NCBI RefSeq assembly: GCF_000169095.1
Contig: NZ_AAVU01000037.1
Coordinates: 12,049-76,048, forward strand
Source of the DNA: Lyngbya sp. PCC 8106
Lineage (GTDB): Bacteria > Cyanobacteriota > Cyanobacteriia > Cyanobacteriales > Microcoleaceae
Length of the DNA: 64,000 bases
Direction: 5' to 3'
Made by a program: the position numbers and the translations under genes
The notes under the pieces: generated by a model
Database searches by the model: none
Told to the model about the DNA's origin: nothing
Seen by the model: the letters and a program-made list of their open reading frames with translations, nothing else
In this document: piece by piece, positions 27,054 to 36,177 of the stretch
Numbering within the stretch: position 1 is the first letter of the stretch
Layout of the letters: each line of letters opens with the position of its first letter

Positions 27054-30000
27054 ATGAACTCAGAACATAAAACAGAAGAACTCCAAAAAACTATCTCAAT
27101 TCTCCAAGAGGAGGTGCATAAGCTAGGTAATGAAAAAGAAAAATTACTCGACTGTTTAGGCTTAAATCTTGAACGACAACTGCAAGAATATATGGCAAAA
27201 CTTCAGTTACAATCTCAACGAGATAGTTTATTATCTTCCGTATCTTTACGGATTCGTAAATCTCTCAATCTCGGTGAAATCTTGCAAACAACCGTGGATG
27301 AAGTGCGACAATTTTTACAAAATGAACGAGTCATTCTCTACCGCTTTCAACCGAATGGGGAGGGAGAGGTGGTGGTGGAGTCTGTCGCAATACGCAGATG
27401 GTCACTCAAAGGAAAAGAAGTACAAGATCCTTGCTTTATCAATACAAAAGACAAATTTTATCAAGCCAATGAAATTCATGTTTTTGAAGATCTAGAAACC
27501 GCAAATTTAATCTCATGTTATGCTGAGTTCCTAGCTAAACTAGAAGTGCGAGCAAATTTAGTCGTCCCGATTTTACTCACCGACACAAAAACCCAATCTC
27601 CGCTTCCTCCATCGGAGAATAAATTATGGGGATTATTAATTGCTCAAAACTGTTCAAAGCCCAGATATTGGTCTAATTGGGAGATTGAATTTTTACAACA
27701 ACTCGCCATACAAGTCGCGATCGCGATTCAACAAGCTTCCTTAGTTACACAACTCCAAAACGAATTAGCAGAACGACAAAAAGCCGAACTTGCTTTAAAA
27801 ATGGCAAAAGAAAATTTAGAAATCAAAGTCCGAGAGCGAACCTTAGCCTTAGAACAAACCAATCTACATTTACAACGAGAAATTTGGGAGCGACAGCAGA
27901 AAGAAATCAGACTCAGACTTTTAGAACGAGCCATTGCATCGAGCCATAGTGGAATCGTAATTAGCGATCCGACACAACAGAAAAATCCGATTATTTATGT
28001 GAATTCTGGCTTTGAAAAAATGACCGGCTATCGCGCCGCAGAAGTGATTGGAAAAAATCATCGTTTTTTGTATCGTGATGACATTCATCAAGCTGGTTTG
28101 CAAGAAATAGAGACTGCTTGGCGAGAAAAACGAAGTTGTTCTGTAATTGTCCGCAATTACCGAGAAGACGGAACATTATTTTGGACAGAAGTAACCACTT
28201 CTCCCGTGCGAGATCCAGAAGAACGACTGACTCATTATGTGAGTATCAAAACTGATATTACCGAACGAATTCAAGCTCAACAAGAGCGAGACTGCTTTTT
28301 TAATATTTCCTGTGATTTACTGTGTATTGCCAATTTTAACGGCTATTTTGTGCGAGTTAATCCAGCTTGGGAACGAACACTCGGTTATTCAGAAGAAGAA
28401 TTTATTACCCAAGCTTTTATTGAGTTTGTTCACCCAGAAGATCGCGCACGCACAATTGCAGAACTCGAACGCTTAAAACAGGGAGTGAACACCTTAGAAT
28501 TTGAAAATCGTTATCGCTGTCAAGACGGAACTTATCGCTGGTTATTGTGGACAGCAACACCTGTTTTAGAACAAGATCGCATTTATGCTGTGGCGCGAGA
28601 TATCACCCAACGGAAGCAAGCAGAAGTACAAATTCGTCAAAGTGAAGAACGTTTTCGCACTGTCGCTAATTTCACCTATAATTGGGAATCCTGGATTGAT
28701 CCCGACAAAAACTTCCTATATGTTTCTCCGTCTTGCAAACGAATTACTGGATATCAACCTGAAGAATTTATCCGCAACCCAGAACTGTTAATCGCAATTG
28801 TTCATCCTGAAGATCGAGGGATGATTTTAGAATATTTGCAAGAACATTTTCAACAAAATCAACCTTATTTTGTCGATTTTCGGATTATAACCCGAACCGG
28901 AAAAATACGTTGGATTGCTCATCAATGTCAATCTGTTTATAGTCATGATGGACAGTGGTTAGGAAGACGAGTCAGTAGTCGAGATATTAGCGAACAAAAA
29001 CAGATCGAACAAGCATTACGAGAAAGTGAAGAACGCTACCGTCGCTTAATCGAAACCACAATTGAGGGCGTTTGGATGATTGATATCGCCAATAAAACCA
29101 CATTTGTTAATCAACAGATGGCGACGATGTTGGGTTGTGGTGTGGAAGAAATGCTAGGAAAATCGATGTTTGAATTTGTTGATGATGAGAACTGGGAAAT
29201 CGCAGTCGCTAATCTTGAACGTCAGCGTTTAGGCATCTCAGAACAACATGATTTTAAGTTTCGCCGTCAAACAGGAGAGATTCTCTGGACCTCTTTTAAT
29301 ACTGCACCGATTTTTGATTCATTGGGTCAATATGTGGGTGCTTTTGCGATGATTACTGATATTACCAAACGTAAACAGATAGAAGAAGCATTACGCGAGA
29401 GTGAAGAACAATTTCGGTTGATGGCGGATCATGCTCCTGTCTTAATTTGGATTTCGGGAAATGACACGCAGCGTTACTTTTTTAATCAAAGTTGGTTATC
29501 TTTTACCGGACGAACCTTAGAACAAGAAGTTGGCAATGGTTGGATCGAAAATATTCACCCAGAAGATCGAGAAGAATTTTTAAAAGTCTATCAGCAGAAG
29601 TTTCAACTGCGAGAATGTTTTTCTCTTGAATATCGTTTAAGACGTGCAGATGGAGAATGTCGCTGGTTGCTCGAAACAGGAATTCCTCAAGTCAATCAAA
29701 GTCAAGAATTTACAGGGTATATTGGCTCTTGTATTGATATTACTGAAAGTAAAAAAATCCGGCAACAGTTACGTGAAATTAATGATCAATTAAGGGATGG
29801 GATGAATGCTTTAGAACAACGTAATCAAGAGATGGTATTACTGGGGGAGATGAATAGTTTTGTACAAGCCTCTAGTTCATTACAAGAAGCCCATCAGATG
29901 CTTGCTGATTTACTGAAACCTTTATTTCCTGACTGTGGAGGAGGTGTATTTATGTTGGGAGAGTCAGAACATTATGTCGAAGCTGTTGCGACTTGGGGCG

Positions 30001-30812
30001 AAGATTTTGTCATTCCAACCTTTTTTCGACTTGATGAATGTTGGGCGTTGCGACGGGGATGTGTTCATTGGATAGAAGCAAAATCTCCAAATTTATTTTG
30101 TCAACATATTTCTCAAGGGGATTTTCTACCCGCAGAGTCGTTGTGTGTGCCGATGATGGCTCAAGGAAATACATTAGGATTACTTTATATTGCTACATTA
30201 ACCCCAGGTCAACTCACACCTGCCAAGCGACAACTTGCTCGTACTGTTGTAGAACATTTAGCAATTGCTTTAGCCAATGTCAAACTTCAAGAAAAGTTTA
30301 AAGCCCAAAGTATGCGAGATGCACTGACAGGACTTTTTAATCGTCGGTATTTAGAAGAATCTTTAGAACAAGAAATTCATCGGGCGAGACGAAATCATTA
30401 TTCTGTGGGAATTGTGATGATTGATATTGACCATTTTAAACGGTTTAATGACCAATTCGGACATGATGCTGGAGATGAAGTTCTCAAAACAGTGGCGAGG
30501 TTACTCCAAGGTAGTATAAGGAGTTCTGATATTGCTTGTCGTTATGGAGGAGAAGAATTAACATTGATTTTACCAGAAGCTTCCCTCAGTGATACTCAAG
30601 CCCGATCTGAACAAATTCGGTATATGATTGAGCATTTACAGTTACACTATGAGAATCAATCTTTAGGCTCGATTACGGCATCTTTTGGTGTGGCTTGTTT
30701 CCCTGAACATGGAGAGACATTAGAAGCGGTACTCAGAATAGCAGATACCGCTCTTTACCAAGCAAAAGCTTTAGGAAGAAATCGAGTGGTTTGTGCGACA
30801 GACATCAGTTAA
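27054..30812 (+). CDS. multi-sensor diguanylate cyclase: GAF (cyanobacteriochrome-like), LOV-like PAS, four PAS, GAF, GGDEF (1252 aa)
   Basis: A cytosolic c-di-GMP synthase with many sensor modules. In order: N-terminal coiled coil (1-58); GAF1 (about 60-228) with DPCF at 125-128 and Cys155-Tyr156 followed by VRANLVVPI; coiled coil (230-285); LOV-like PAS1 (about 290-405) with GKNHRFL at 333-339; PAS2 to PAS5 (about 411-535, 540-660, 660-785 and 785-910), each with PAC-type ends (DITERI, DITQRK, DISEQK, DITKRK, DITESK); coiled coil; GAF2 (about 930-1082); GGDEF (about 1090-1250). The active loop reads GGEEL (1165-1169) with the inhibitory RSSD I-site at 1156-1159. The variant Leu in place of Phe occurs in active cyclases. 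The cyclase assignment is firm; bilin binding by GAF1 is inferred. The gene is monocistronic. Confidence 0.9.
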   Translation: MNSEHKTEELQKTISILQEEVHKLGNEKEKLLDCLGLNLERQLQEYMAKLQLQSQRDSLLSSVSLRIRKSLNLGEILQTTVDEVRQFLQNERVILYRFQPNGEGEVVVESVAIRRWSLKGKEVQDPCFINTKDKFYQANEIHVFEDLETANLISCYAEFLAKLEVRANLVVPILLTDTKTQSPLPPSENKLWGLLIAQNCSKPRYWSNWEIEFLQQLAIQVAIAIQQASLVTQLQNELAERQKAELALKMAKENLEIKVRERTLALEQTNLHLQREIWERQQKEIRLRLLERAIASSHSGIVISDPTQQKNPIIYVNSGFEKMTGYRAAEVIGKNHRFLYRDDIHQAGLQEIETAWREKRSCSVIVRNYREDGTLFWTEVTTSPVRDPEERLTHYVSIKTDITERIQAQQERDCFFNISCDLLCIANFNGYFVRVNPAWERTLGYSEEEFITQAFIEFVHPEDRARTIAELERLKQGVNTLEFENRYRCQDGTYRWLLWTATPVLEQDRIYAVARDITQRKQAEVQIRQSEERFRTVANFTYNWESWIDPDKNFLYVSPSCKRITGYQPEEFIRNPELLIAIVHPEDRGMILEYLQEHFQQNQPYFVDFRIITRTGKIRWIAHQCQSVYSHDGQWLGRRVSSRDISEQKQIEQALRESEERYRRLIETTIEGVWMIDIANKTTFVNQQMATMLGCGVEEMLGKSMFEFVDDENWEIAVANLERQRLGISEQHDFKFRRQTGEILWTSFNTAPIFDSLGQYVGAFAMITDITKRKQIEEALRESEEQFRLMADHAPVLIWISGNDTQRYFFNQSWLSFTGRTLEQEVGNGWIENIHPEDREEFLKVYQQKFQLRECFSLEYRLRRADGECRWLLETGIPQVNQSQEFTGYIGSCIDITESKKIRQQLREINDQLRDGMNALEQRNQEMVLLGEMNSFVQASSSLQEAHQMLADLLKPLFPDCGGGVFMLGESEHYVEAVATWGEDFVIPTFFRLDECWALRRGCVHWIEAKSPNLFCQHISQGDFLPAESLCVPMMAQGNTLGLLYIATLTPGQLTPAKRQLARTVVEHLAIALANVKLQEKFKAQSMRDALTGLFNRRYLEESLEQEIHRARRNHYSVGIVMIDIDHFKRFNDQFGHDAGDEVLKTVARLLQGSIRSSDIACRYGGEELTLILPEASLSDTQARSEQIRYMIEHLQLHYENQSLGSITASFGVACFPEHGETLEAVLRIADTALYQAKALGRNRVVCATDIS

Positions 30813-30837
30813 TGGGACAGAAGTAAACTCGATATCA

Positions 30838-31665
30838 TTAAACAACTTTTAGATATCCTGCAATAAATTCTCGAATATATTGAGCGATAACATCGGGAAG
30901 TTCTGCGGGTAAATTCTCACCACCGGGTTTAACAAATTTTAAATCAGCCATCGGTGCGAGAACAGAATAGGATTCACTCATCGATAATGCGATCGCTTGG
31001 TCGTGAGTTGCTTGTAAAATCAGTACAGGCGCTCTGAGGTTAGATAGACGTTCATCCAATAATTCTGAACGATACTCCGCCCATCGCCGTTTAAACAGGA
31101 GTCGGGAAGCACTGACATAATTCAGCATTTGTTGTCTTTGTTGTAGCGTTTGTTTGACTTTTTTCCCCTGTCCAATTATGACAGCAAACGGATAAATCAG
31201 TTTTAAGATAAAATGTAAAGGTGCAGGCGGATGAGCTAACCAACGACGCCAACGCCAACGTCCTTCTTGATCGCTTGCCTTCACACCTTCCGGAGAAATT
31301 AATATAAGACGTCGGACTCGTTCGGGGTATTTCAACGCAAAACTTGCGGCTATCCATCCCCCTAAAGAATGACCCACTAAACAAACATCTTCTAACTTCA
31401 GTAAGTTGAGATATTCTGCTAGACTTTCTACCATTAAATCGATAGAATAGTGAATATTGGGAAACTCTGATTCTCCACATCCCAATAAATCCGGCGCAAA
31501 ACAACGATATTCGCCACATAAATGCTCAAAAACAGGCAACCATTGACTGCCATCCTGCCACGCTCCATGTAAAAATACGAGGTTCAGGTCGGAGTAACCA
31601 GCTTCACGCCAGAAAATTTGACCCTGAGATAGTTTGATGCGCGAGTGATGAATCTGTTCAAACAT
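30838..31665 (-). CDS. alpha/beta hydrolase (275 aa)
   Basis: A single-domain alpha/beta hydrolase. LVFLHGAWQDGSQW gives the oxyanion-hole HG motif (about residues 30-43). The nucleophile elbow is LVGHSLGGW (about 97-105). The acid is likely in LILQATHDQAI. The catalytic His normally follows near the C-terminus, but here the expected position reads KPGGENLPAELPD, so the usual GGH is replaced by GGE. This could mean reduced or altered activity. Family members include lipases, epoxide hydrolases and chloroperoxidase-like esterases. The gene converges with the diguanylate cyclase gene. Confidence 0.75.
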   Translation of the reverse strand: MFEQIHHSRIKLSQGQIFWREAGYSDLNLVFLHGAWQDGSQWLPVFEHLCGEYRCFAPDLLGCGESEFPNIHYSIDLMVESLAEYLNLLKLEDVCLVGHSLGGWIAASFALKYPERVRRLILISPEGVKASDQEGRWRWRRWLAHPPAPLHFILKLIYPFAVIIGQGKKVKQTLQQRQQMLNYVSASRLLFKRRWAEYRSELLDERLSNLRAPVLILQATHDQAIALSMSESYSVLAPMADLKFVKPGGENLPAELPDVIAQYIREFIAGYLKVV

Positions 31666-31912
31666 CGTTACAATTTTATTTTATGAGCTGAATAAACAAC
31701 AGGTTTAAGCGGGTATGAGAGTGTTTATAACAGAAAAAGTCAGAGAGGCTAGAGGGACAAAGTACCCCGGAGATGATTATATTTACTCTTGTGTCTCTCC
31801 TAACTCTTATTTCTGCCAAGTTTGTATGACTCGTTGGTTTATTTTTAGCCAACTTTCAAATTGATGTCAATTTAGATCTACACTAAACTGAATACAAACT
31901 CAGACCATCTGT

Positions 31913-32380
31913 TTAAGCCAATGTTGTGCGACCTTCTAAGTAGTCTTGAATTTGACGAGCATAGTCATGGCTGAGGTTATCTTTGGGAATTGACTCCCGA
32001 CTAAAAGCTTTGACTTCGCTAATTTCAATTTCATCCTGAATATTAAACGAGCCTTGAACTTGTGCTTCGACTAAAATACAAATAGAATGAACTCTCGGAT
32101 CGCGATCTGGGGCTGAGTAAACTCCAACTAAACGACCCATTTCAACTAATTCTAGTCCAGTTTCTTCAAGGAGTTCTCGTCGTATCGCCGTTGGGATATC
32201 TTCGCCCCAGTCTACCATGCCTCCTGGTAAAGCCCATTTACCGCTATCACGACGTCGAACGAAGATAATTTGACCATCCGGTAAAATCGGGACAACACTC
32301 ACGCCCGTGACTGGATGGCGGAAGATAATTCCCAACACCGCCTGTCCGAACTGCCATAACCGTTTAACAGATTCTACCAA
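31913..32380 (-). CDS. Nudix hydrolase (155 aa)
   Basis: A nucleoside-diphosphate-linked-X pyrophosphatase. The Nudix box starts at GGMVDWGEDIPTAIRRELLE and continues with ETGLEL (about residues 53-78), matching G-x5-E-x7-REU-x-EE-x-GU. The N-terminus GVSVVPILPDGQIIFVRRRD is the usual first strand pair. The substrate could be a nucleotide sugar, ADP-ribose or oxidised nucleotide. Its start lies 12 bp after the stop of the frameshifted peroxiredoxin gene on the same strand, so the two were probably one operon. Confidence 0.85.
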   Translation of the reverse strand: MVESVKRLWQFGQAVLGIIFRHPVTGVSVVPILPDGQIIFVRRRDSGKWALPGGMVDWGEDIPTAIRRELLEETGLELVEMGRLVGVYSAPDRDPRVHSICILVEAQVQGSFNIQDEIEISEVKAFSRESIPKDNLSHDYARQIQDYLEGRTTLA

Positions 32381-32392
32381 TGTTTTAGACCT

Positions 32393-32858
32393 CTATTGGG
32401 GGGTAAACAGTTTAAGAACTTCAGGCGCATGATCAGCAGGTTTGACTTGGCGATAAATCTTCACAAGCTGACCACCTGCATCAATCACAAATGTATGACG
32501 GTAAACTCCCATAAACTCTCGACCCATAAACTTTTTTAACCCATAACTACCATAAAGACTAGCTACTTTTCCACCTTCGTCACACAATAAAGGAAAAGGA
32601 AGTTGATGTTTGGTGACAAATTTTGCATGAGATTTAGCATCATCTGTACTCACGCCCAACACCGCAATATGCCCGAGAACGGTATTCTGCATACAGATCC
32701 CGAAAACCACAGGCTTCTTTTGTACAGCCAGGAGTATTATCGCGAGGATAAAAATACAACACCACAGGTTGTCCTCGAAAATCACTCAAACTCACCGAAT
32801 TTCCTTCAGTATCCGGTAACATAAACTCAGGAGCTAGATCGCCAGGGTTAAGAGTCAT
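32393..32858 (-). pseudogene. peroxiredoxin Q (BCP) gene broken by a single-base frameshift
   Basis: The N-terminal half reads MTLNPGDLAPEFMLPD and continues through FYPRDNTPGCTKEACGFRD, which carries the peroxidatic Cys and the resolving Cys five residues later, typical of PrxQ/BCP. After DLYAEYRSRA the frame ends in AYCGVGREYR. The rest (IAVLGVSTDDAKSHAKFVTK ... YRHTFVIDAGG) continues in the next frame to 32393. Removing one base near 32669 (the extra A on the plus strand) joins both parts into a normal-length peroxiredoxin of about 154 residues. Everything else is intact, so this is either a recent mutation or an assembly error. The start ATG at 32858 is preferred over 32903 because it gives the standard N-terminus. 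The enzyme would reduce peroxides using thioredoxin. Confidence 0.8.
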
Positions 32859-33040
32859 TGGACGTGAGAGTTTTAGGATAAGATCCTTTTTGAACACTAA
32901 CATTATGTCTGATCATGACTTTTTCTGCAAAATCCGGAAAGATAAGTTCAATATCTCCCTCCACCGTTAACTGACGATAATTTCCTCCTCAACTCTTATT
33001 CAAGAATTCCGGTTGATCGCCAAAGATTCATCTAAAATAA

Positions 33041-34501
33041 ATGTTTCAAGCAACTCGTCGCCGTTTGGCAATTTGGTACACCAGTGTCACTGCTGTTTTG
33101 TTAATATTATTCGTTTGTGGCTTTTTTCTCTATTTTCGGAATACGCTGATCGAACGAATTGATGATACGCTTAATCATGTCCTAGAAGTTGTCGAACGAA
33201 CTCTGGTGATTGAGTCTGTTTTTCCCGGAGAGGAAACGACTTCAGCAAACCGTCAGTTTTTGGTCAATATAGAAGCCAGTTTTCGTCACAACACTAACGC
33301 CACAGATGACGATCGCATTGAGATCGAATGGTTTAGTCCAACCGGGGAATTATTGTGGTCTACTTTCTCTGAACCTTTGAATTTTCCTTTTCATCTTAAC
33401 CGCAACGGGGAAACGGTTCGCATTCCTAAACTGGGTCAAACCCAATCTATTCTACTCCGACAAATTAGCGATCGCATTCAAGTTGGTCGTCAGGTTTTAG
33501 GTTATCTCCGCATCAGTCATCCCTGGTTTGAAGTCACTAAACCCACTCGTCAATTGATGATTGATCTGACTTTGGGGGCGAGTGTAGCGGTGATTTCAGT
33601 GGGGGCTATTGGTTGGTTTCTCTCCGGTTTAGCGATCGCTCCGGTGCGTGAATCCTATCAACGTTTAAAACAGTTTACCGCAGATGCGTCTCACGAATTG
33701 CGGAGTCCTGTGGCGACGATTCAAACGAACGTTCAAGTCGCTTTAGCTGAACCGGATCTCAATCCGAGTGAACGTCAACACCTCCAATTGATCGAACGTT
33801 TAACCCGTCGTTTAGGGCGTTTAGTCGATGATTTGCTGTTTCTTGCCCGTACTGATAGCGGAATTGTTCAATCTCAATTTGTGTCGCTTCCTCTCGATGC
33901 GGTGTTAATGGAAGTGGTCGAAGAACAAACCGCGATCGCGACTGCAAAAGGAATTCATCTCCATCTCGAGATTATTGATCCTCAAGTTCCAGAAATCGAA
34001 ACTTCTAGCGAGGAAACGGCGACTCCTGAGATCAGTTTAGAAGATTATTTTACCTTAACAGGGGATTGGGATCAATTGGTGCGTTTATTTACGAATTTGG
34101 TCGATAATGCAGTACAGCATAGTTCTGAAGGCGGTAAAGTCACTGTTCAACTGCAATGGGTTCGAGCGGGAAAACGTCTTTGGTTGAGTAAAGGAAGCGA
34201 ATCTGGAGACAAACCCCATTTTCAATTTGAACGACTTCAAGTTTGGGTTCAAGATACCGGAAGGGGAATTCCCCCAGAAGCCTTACCTCAAATTTTTGAT
34301 CGGTTTTATCGGGTTGATCCGTCTCGGAGTCATCGTCGTTATCAAGGAACTGGACTCGGACTCGCGATCGCCCAAGCTATTGTTGACAATCACCAGGGTC
34401 AAATTCAGGTTGAGAGTCAACTCAATCAAGGAACAACGATTACTGTTATTTTACCTGTTTATCGGACAGGGCTATTTAATTCTAATTCTAATTCTCTGTG
34501 A
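33041..34501 (+). CDS. sensor histidine kinase, two-transmembrane, orphan (486 aa)
   Basis: A membrane-bound two-component sensor kinase. TM1 is at about residues 14-33 (VTAVLLILFVCGFFLYF). A periplasmic sensor (about 35-170) has a conserved segment DDTLNHVLEVVERTLVIE. TM2 lies at about 175-197. The HisKA box DASHELRSPVAT has the phospho-accepting His at residue 218. The HATPase has its N box near NLVDNAVQHSS, G1 at VQDTGRGIPP, and F and G2 at RFYRVDPSRS and GTGLGLAIAQ. The protein lacks an evident HAMP module. No response-regulator gene adjoins it. The ATG at 33041 gives the MFQATRRRLAIW start common in cyanobacterial kinases of this type. Confidence 0.85.
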   Translation: MFQATRRRLAIWYTSVTAVLLILFVCGFFLYFRNTLIERIDDTLNHVLEVVERTLVIESVFPGEETTSANRQFLVNIEASFRHNTNATDDDRIEIEWFSPTGELLWSTFSEPLNFPFHLNRNGETVRIPKLGQTQSILLRQISDRIQVGRQVLGYLRISHPWFEVTKPTRQLMIDLTLGASVAVISVGAIGWFLSGLAIAPVRESYQRLKQFTADASHELRSPVATIQTNVQVALAEPDLNPSERQHLQLIERLTRRLGRLVDDLLFLARTDSGIVQSQFVSLPLDAVLMEVVEEQTAIATAKGIHLHLEIIDPQVPEIETSSEETATPEISLEDYFTLTGDWDQLVRLFTNLVDNAVQHSSEGGKVTVQLQWVRAGKRLWLSKGSESGDKPHFQFERLQVWVQDTGRGIPPEALPQIFDRFYRVDPSRSHRRYQGTGLGLAIAQAIVDNHQGQIQVESQLNQGTTITVILPVYRTGLFNSNSNSL

Positions 34502-34532
34502 AGTTGTATCCAATTTTTCTCCCAATCAATGA

Positions 34533-36074
34533 TTAATAGCCACCGATATAATAGGCATAATCGGGTTTTTTAATCGAGTGAACAACCTTTCGAGCCGATA
34601 AAATCATAAAGCAAAATCCACCAAAAATCAAACCCAAAGAAGCCCAAAAAACGGAAAGCGTATTCGCAAAAATGTAGCCGACTGTGAGATTAACAATCAA
34701 AGCAATAATTAAGATTCTACAAACAGCAACTCCTTGATTTAAACTAAATAAAATTAACCCATTAAATAAACCAATAACAAAGAACAAATACCCCAAACAA
34801 CCTAACAGAGCTAGAATTGTTTCTTGTCTTTCCCAATCATCAGGCTTAAGGATACCCACAGTTAGGAAAACTGACAACCCAAAAAATATTACAGTGCTGA
34901 TCAATGCTAACCCGTAACGATAATATAAATTGGAGGAAAATTTGACTAGATTATCAACAGTTAAAATTTTAGCTTTGCTATACCAGTAACGAATAAATAT
35001 ATATCCTAAATATTCGACTAATGGTACTAAAAGTAAGAAATTAAGCAAGGCTAGATCCATTCCTTTTTGATAATTAGAATCTATAGCAAAGAGTAGCCCA
35101 GAAGCCGGATTAATGGCTAAACCTGCAACAATCCGATCCGCAAAAATAAAACTAAAATAGGCTAATCCATAACCAAAATAAGGAGACATTAGATACACAA
35201 CTGCACTGAGACGAGGTAATTTAACGGGAGAATCTGAATCAGCATTTCTGTATTTAATAAACCAAAATAAAACTAATGCGATCACAACTAATAAGCTGAC
35301 AAACATTGCCCATATTTGTGCAACTAATGTACCTAACCCTAGCTGCAATCTTAAAAATACAAAAAATACACTTAATCCAATTAAAACTAATGGCCCGTTC
35401 CAGCGTAATTGAATTGAAAGAACAGCTAAAAGCATCCATAAAATACTGAGAATCACATAGTAAAATATAGCAATAACGATGTACTGATCTGCAAATAAAC
35501 TTCGATAAAAGTTAAACCACAATCCTAAAAAACCTAGAAAAATAGTTGTAATACTTCCTAAGTACAATAGAGAAGCAGAAACTCTTTGAGCTTGACGGAT
35601 TTCACCTAATGCAATATAAAATCGACCTCGGCGACTAATCATTTGTACAAATCCACCCGTTGTGGTGAGACTAGCCACCGTGACTATTGTAAAAAGTGAA
35701 GCTAATTGTGGAGGTAATAGATCTTTTTTTTCTCCGATGTCTAGATACTCCATAATTAACATCAGAATCAAAGGAATAGCATAAACAAAGCTTTGAGAAA
35801 ATTCGTCAATAAAAGTCCTAATTTCATCAAATATATTTTTCCAAAACTTAACTTTTTTTGGCGGTTTTGGGGGAACGGGTGACTTGCTCAAAGATTCATA
35901 AATATACTGACCCATATCGCGAGCATTGTCAAAACCAAATTCTGCTTTGATAATTCTATCTGTATAACCGAGGGATTCAATAATAGCAGTAGCTTGCCAA
36001 GAGTTTGCTAACTGAGGACTAATTTCTTGGACAGCTTTGATTAATTCTTGTAGCTTTTCATCTGAATCACTCAT
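34533..36074 (-). CDS. polytopic membrane protein, PelG-like (513 aa)
   Basis: The cytosolic N-terminus is about 85 residues (EKLQELIKAVQEISPQLANS; a small helical domain), followed by some twelve membrane spans from about residue 90. The order of segments SLTTTGGFVQMISRRGRFYI, a mid-protein YLMSPYFGYGLAYFSFIFAD and then LALLNFLLLVPLVEYLGY resembles PelG, the Pel exopolysaccharide inner-membrane transporter of the MATE/flippase-like group. PelG is about 456 residues; the extra N-terminal domain explains the length. It lies directly downstream (103 bp) of a PelF-like glycosyltransferase, the classical Pel pairing. The PelG call is inference from context and general pattern. An unrelated membrane protein is possible. 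Confidence 0.5.
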   Translation of the reverse strand: MSDSDEKLQELIKAVQEISPQLANSWQATAIIESLGYTDRIIKAEFGFDNARDMGQYIYESLSKSPVPPKPPKKVKFWKNIFDEIRTFIDEFSQSFVYAIPLILMLIMEYLDIGEKKDLLPPQLASLFTIVTVASLTTTGGFVQMISRRGRFYIALGEIRQAQRVSASLLYLGSITTIFLGFLGLWFNFYRSLFADQYIVIAIFYYVILSILWMLLAVLSIQLRWNGPLVLIGLSVFFVFLRLQLGLGTLVAQIWAMFVSLLVVIALVLFWFIKYRNADSDSPVKLPRLSAVVYLMSPYFGYGLAYFSFIFADRIVAGLAINPASGLLFAIDSNYQKGMDLALLNFLLLVPLVEYLGYIFIRYWYSKAKILTVDNLVKFSSNLYYRYGLALISTVIFFGLSVFLTVGILKPDDWERQETILALLGCLGYLFFVIGLFNGLILFSLNQGVAVCRILIIALIVNLTVGYIFANTLSVFWASLGLIFGGFCFMILSARKVVHSIKKPDYAYYIGGY

Positions 36075-36177
36075 TATTTTATGATTTAAAGTATTGAAGT
36101 TTTAATTTGAGAAAATGTTTCTAGATTGATTTGATCATCATTTTTTCTGAGCAGCTTTTACTCACCTCTATTTCCGG

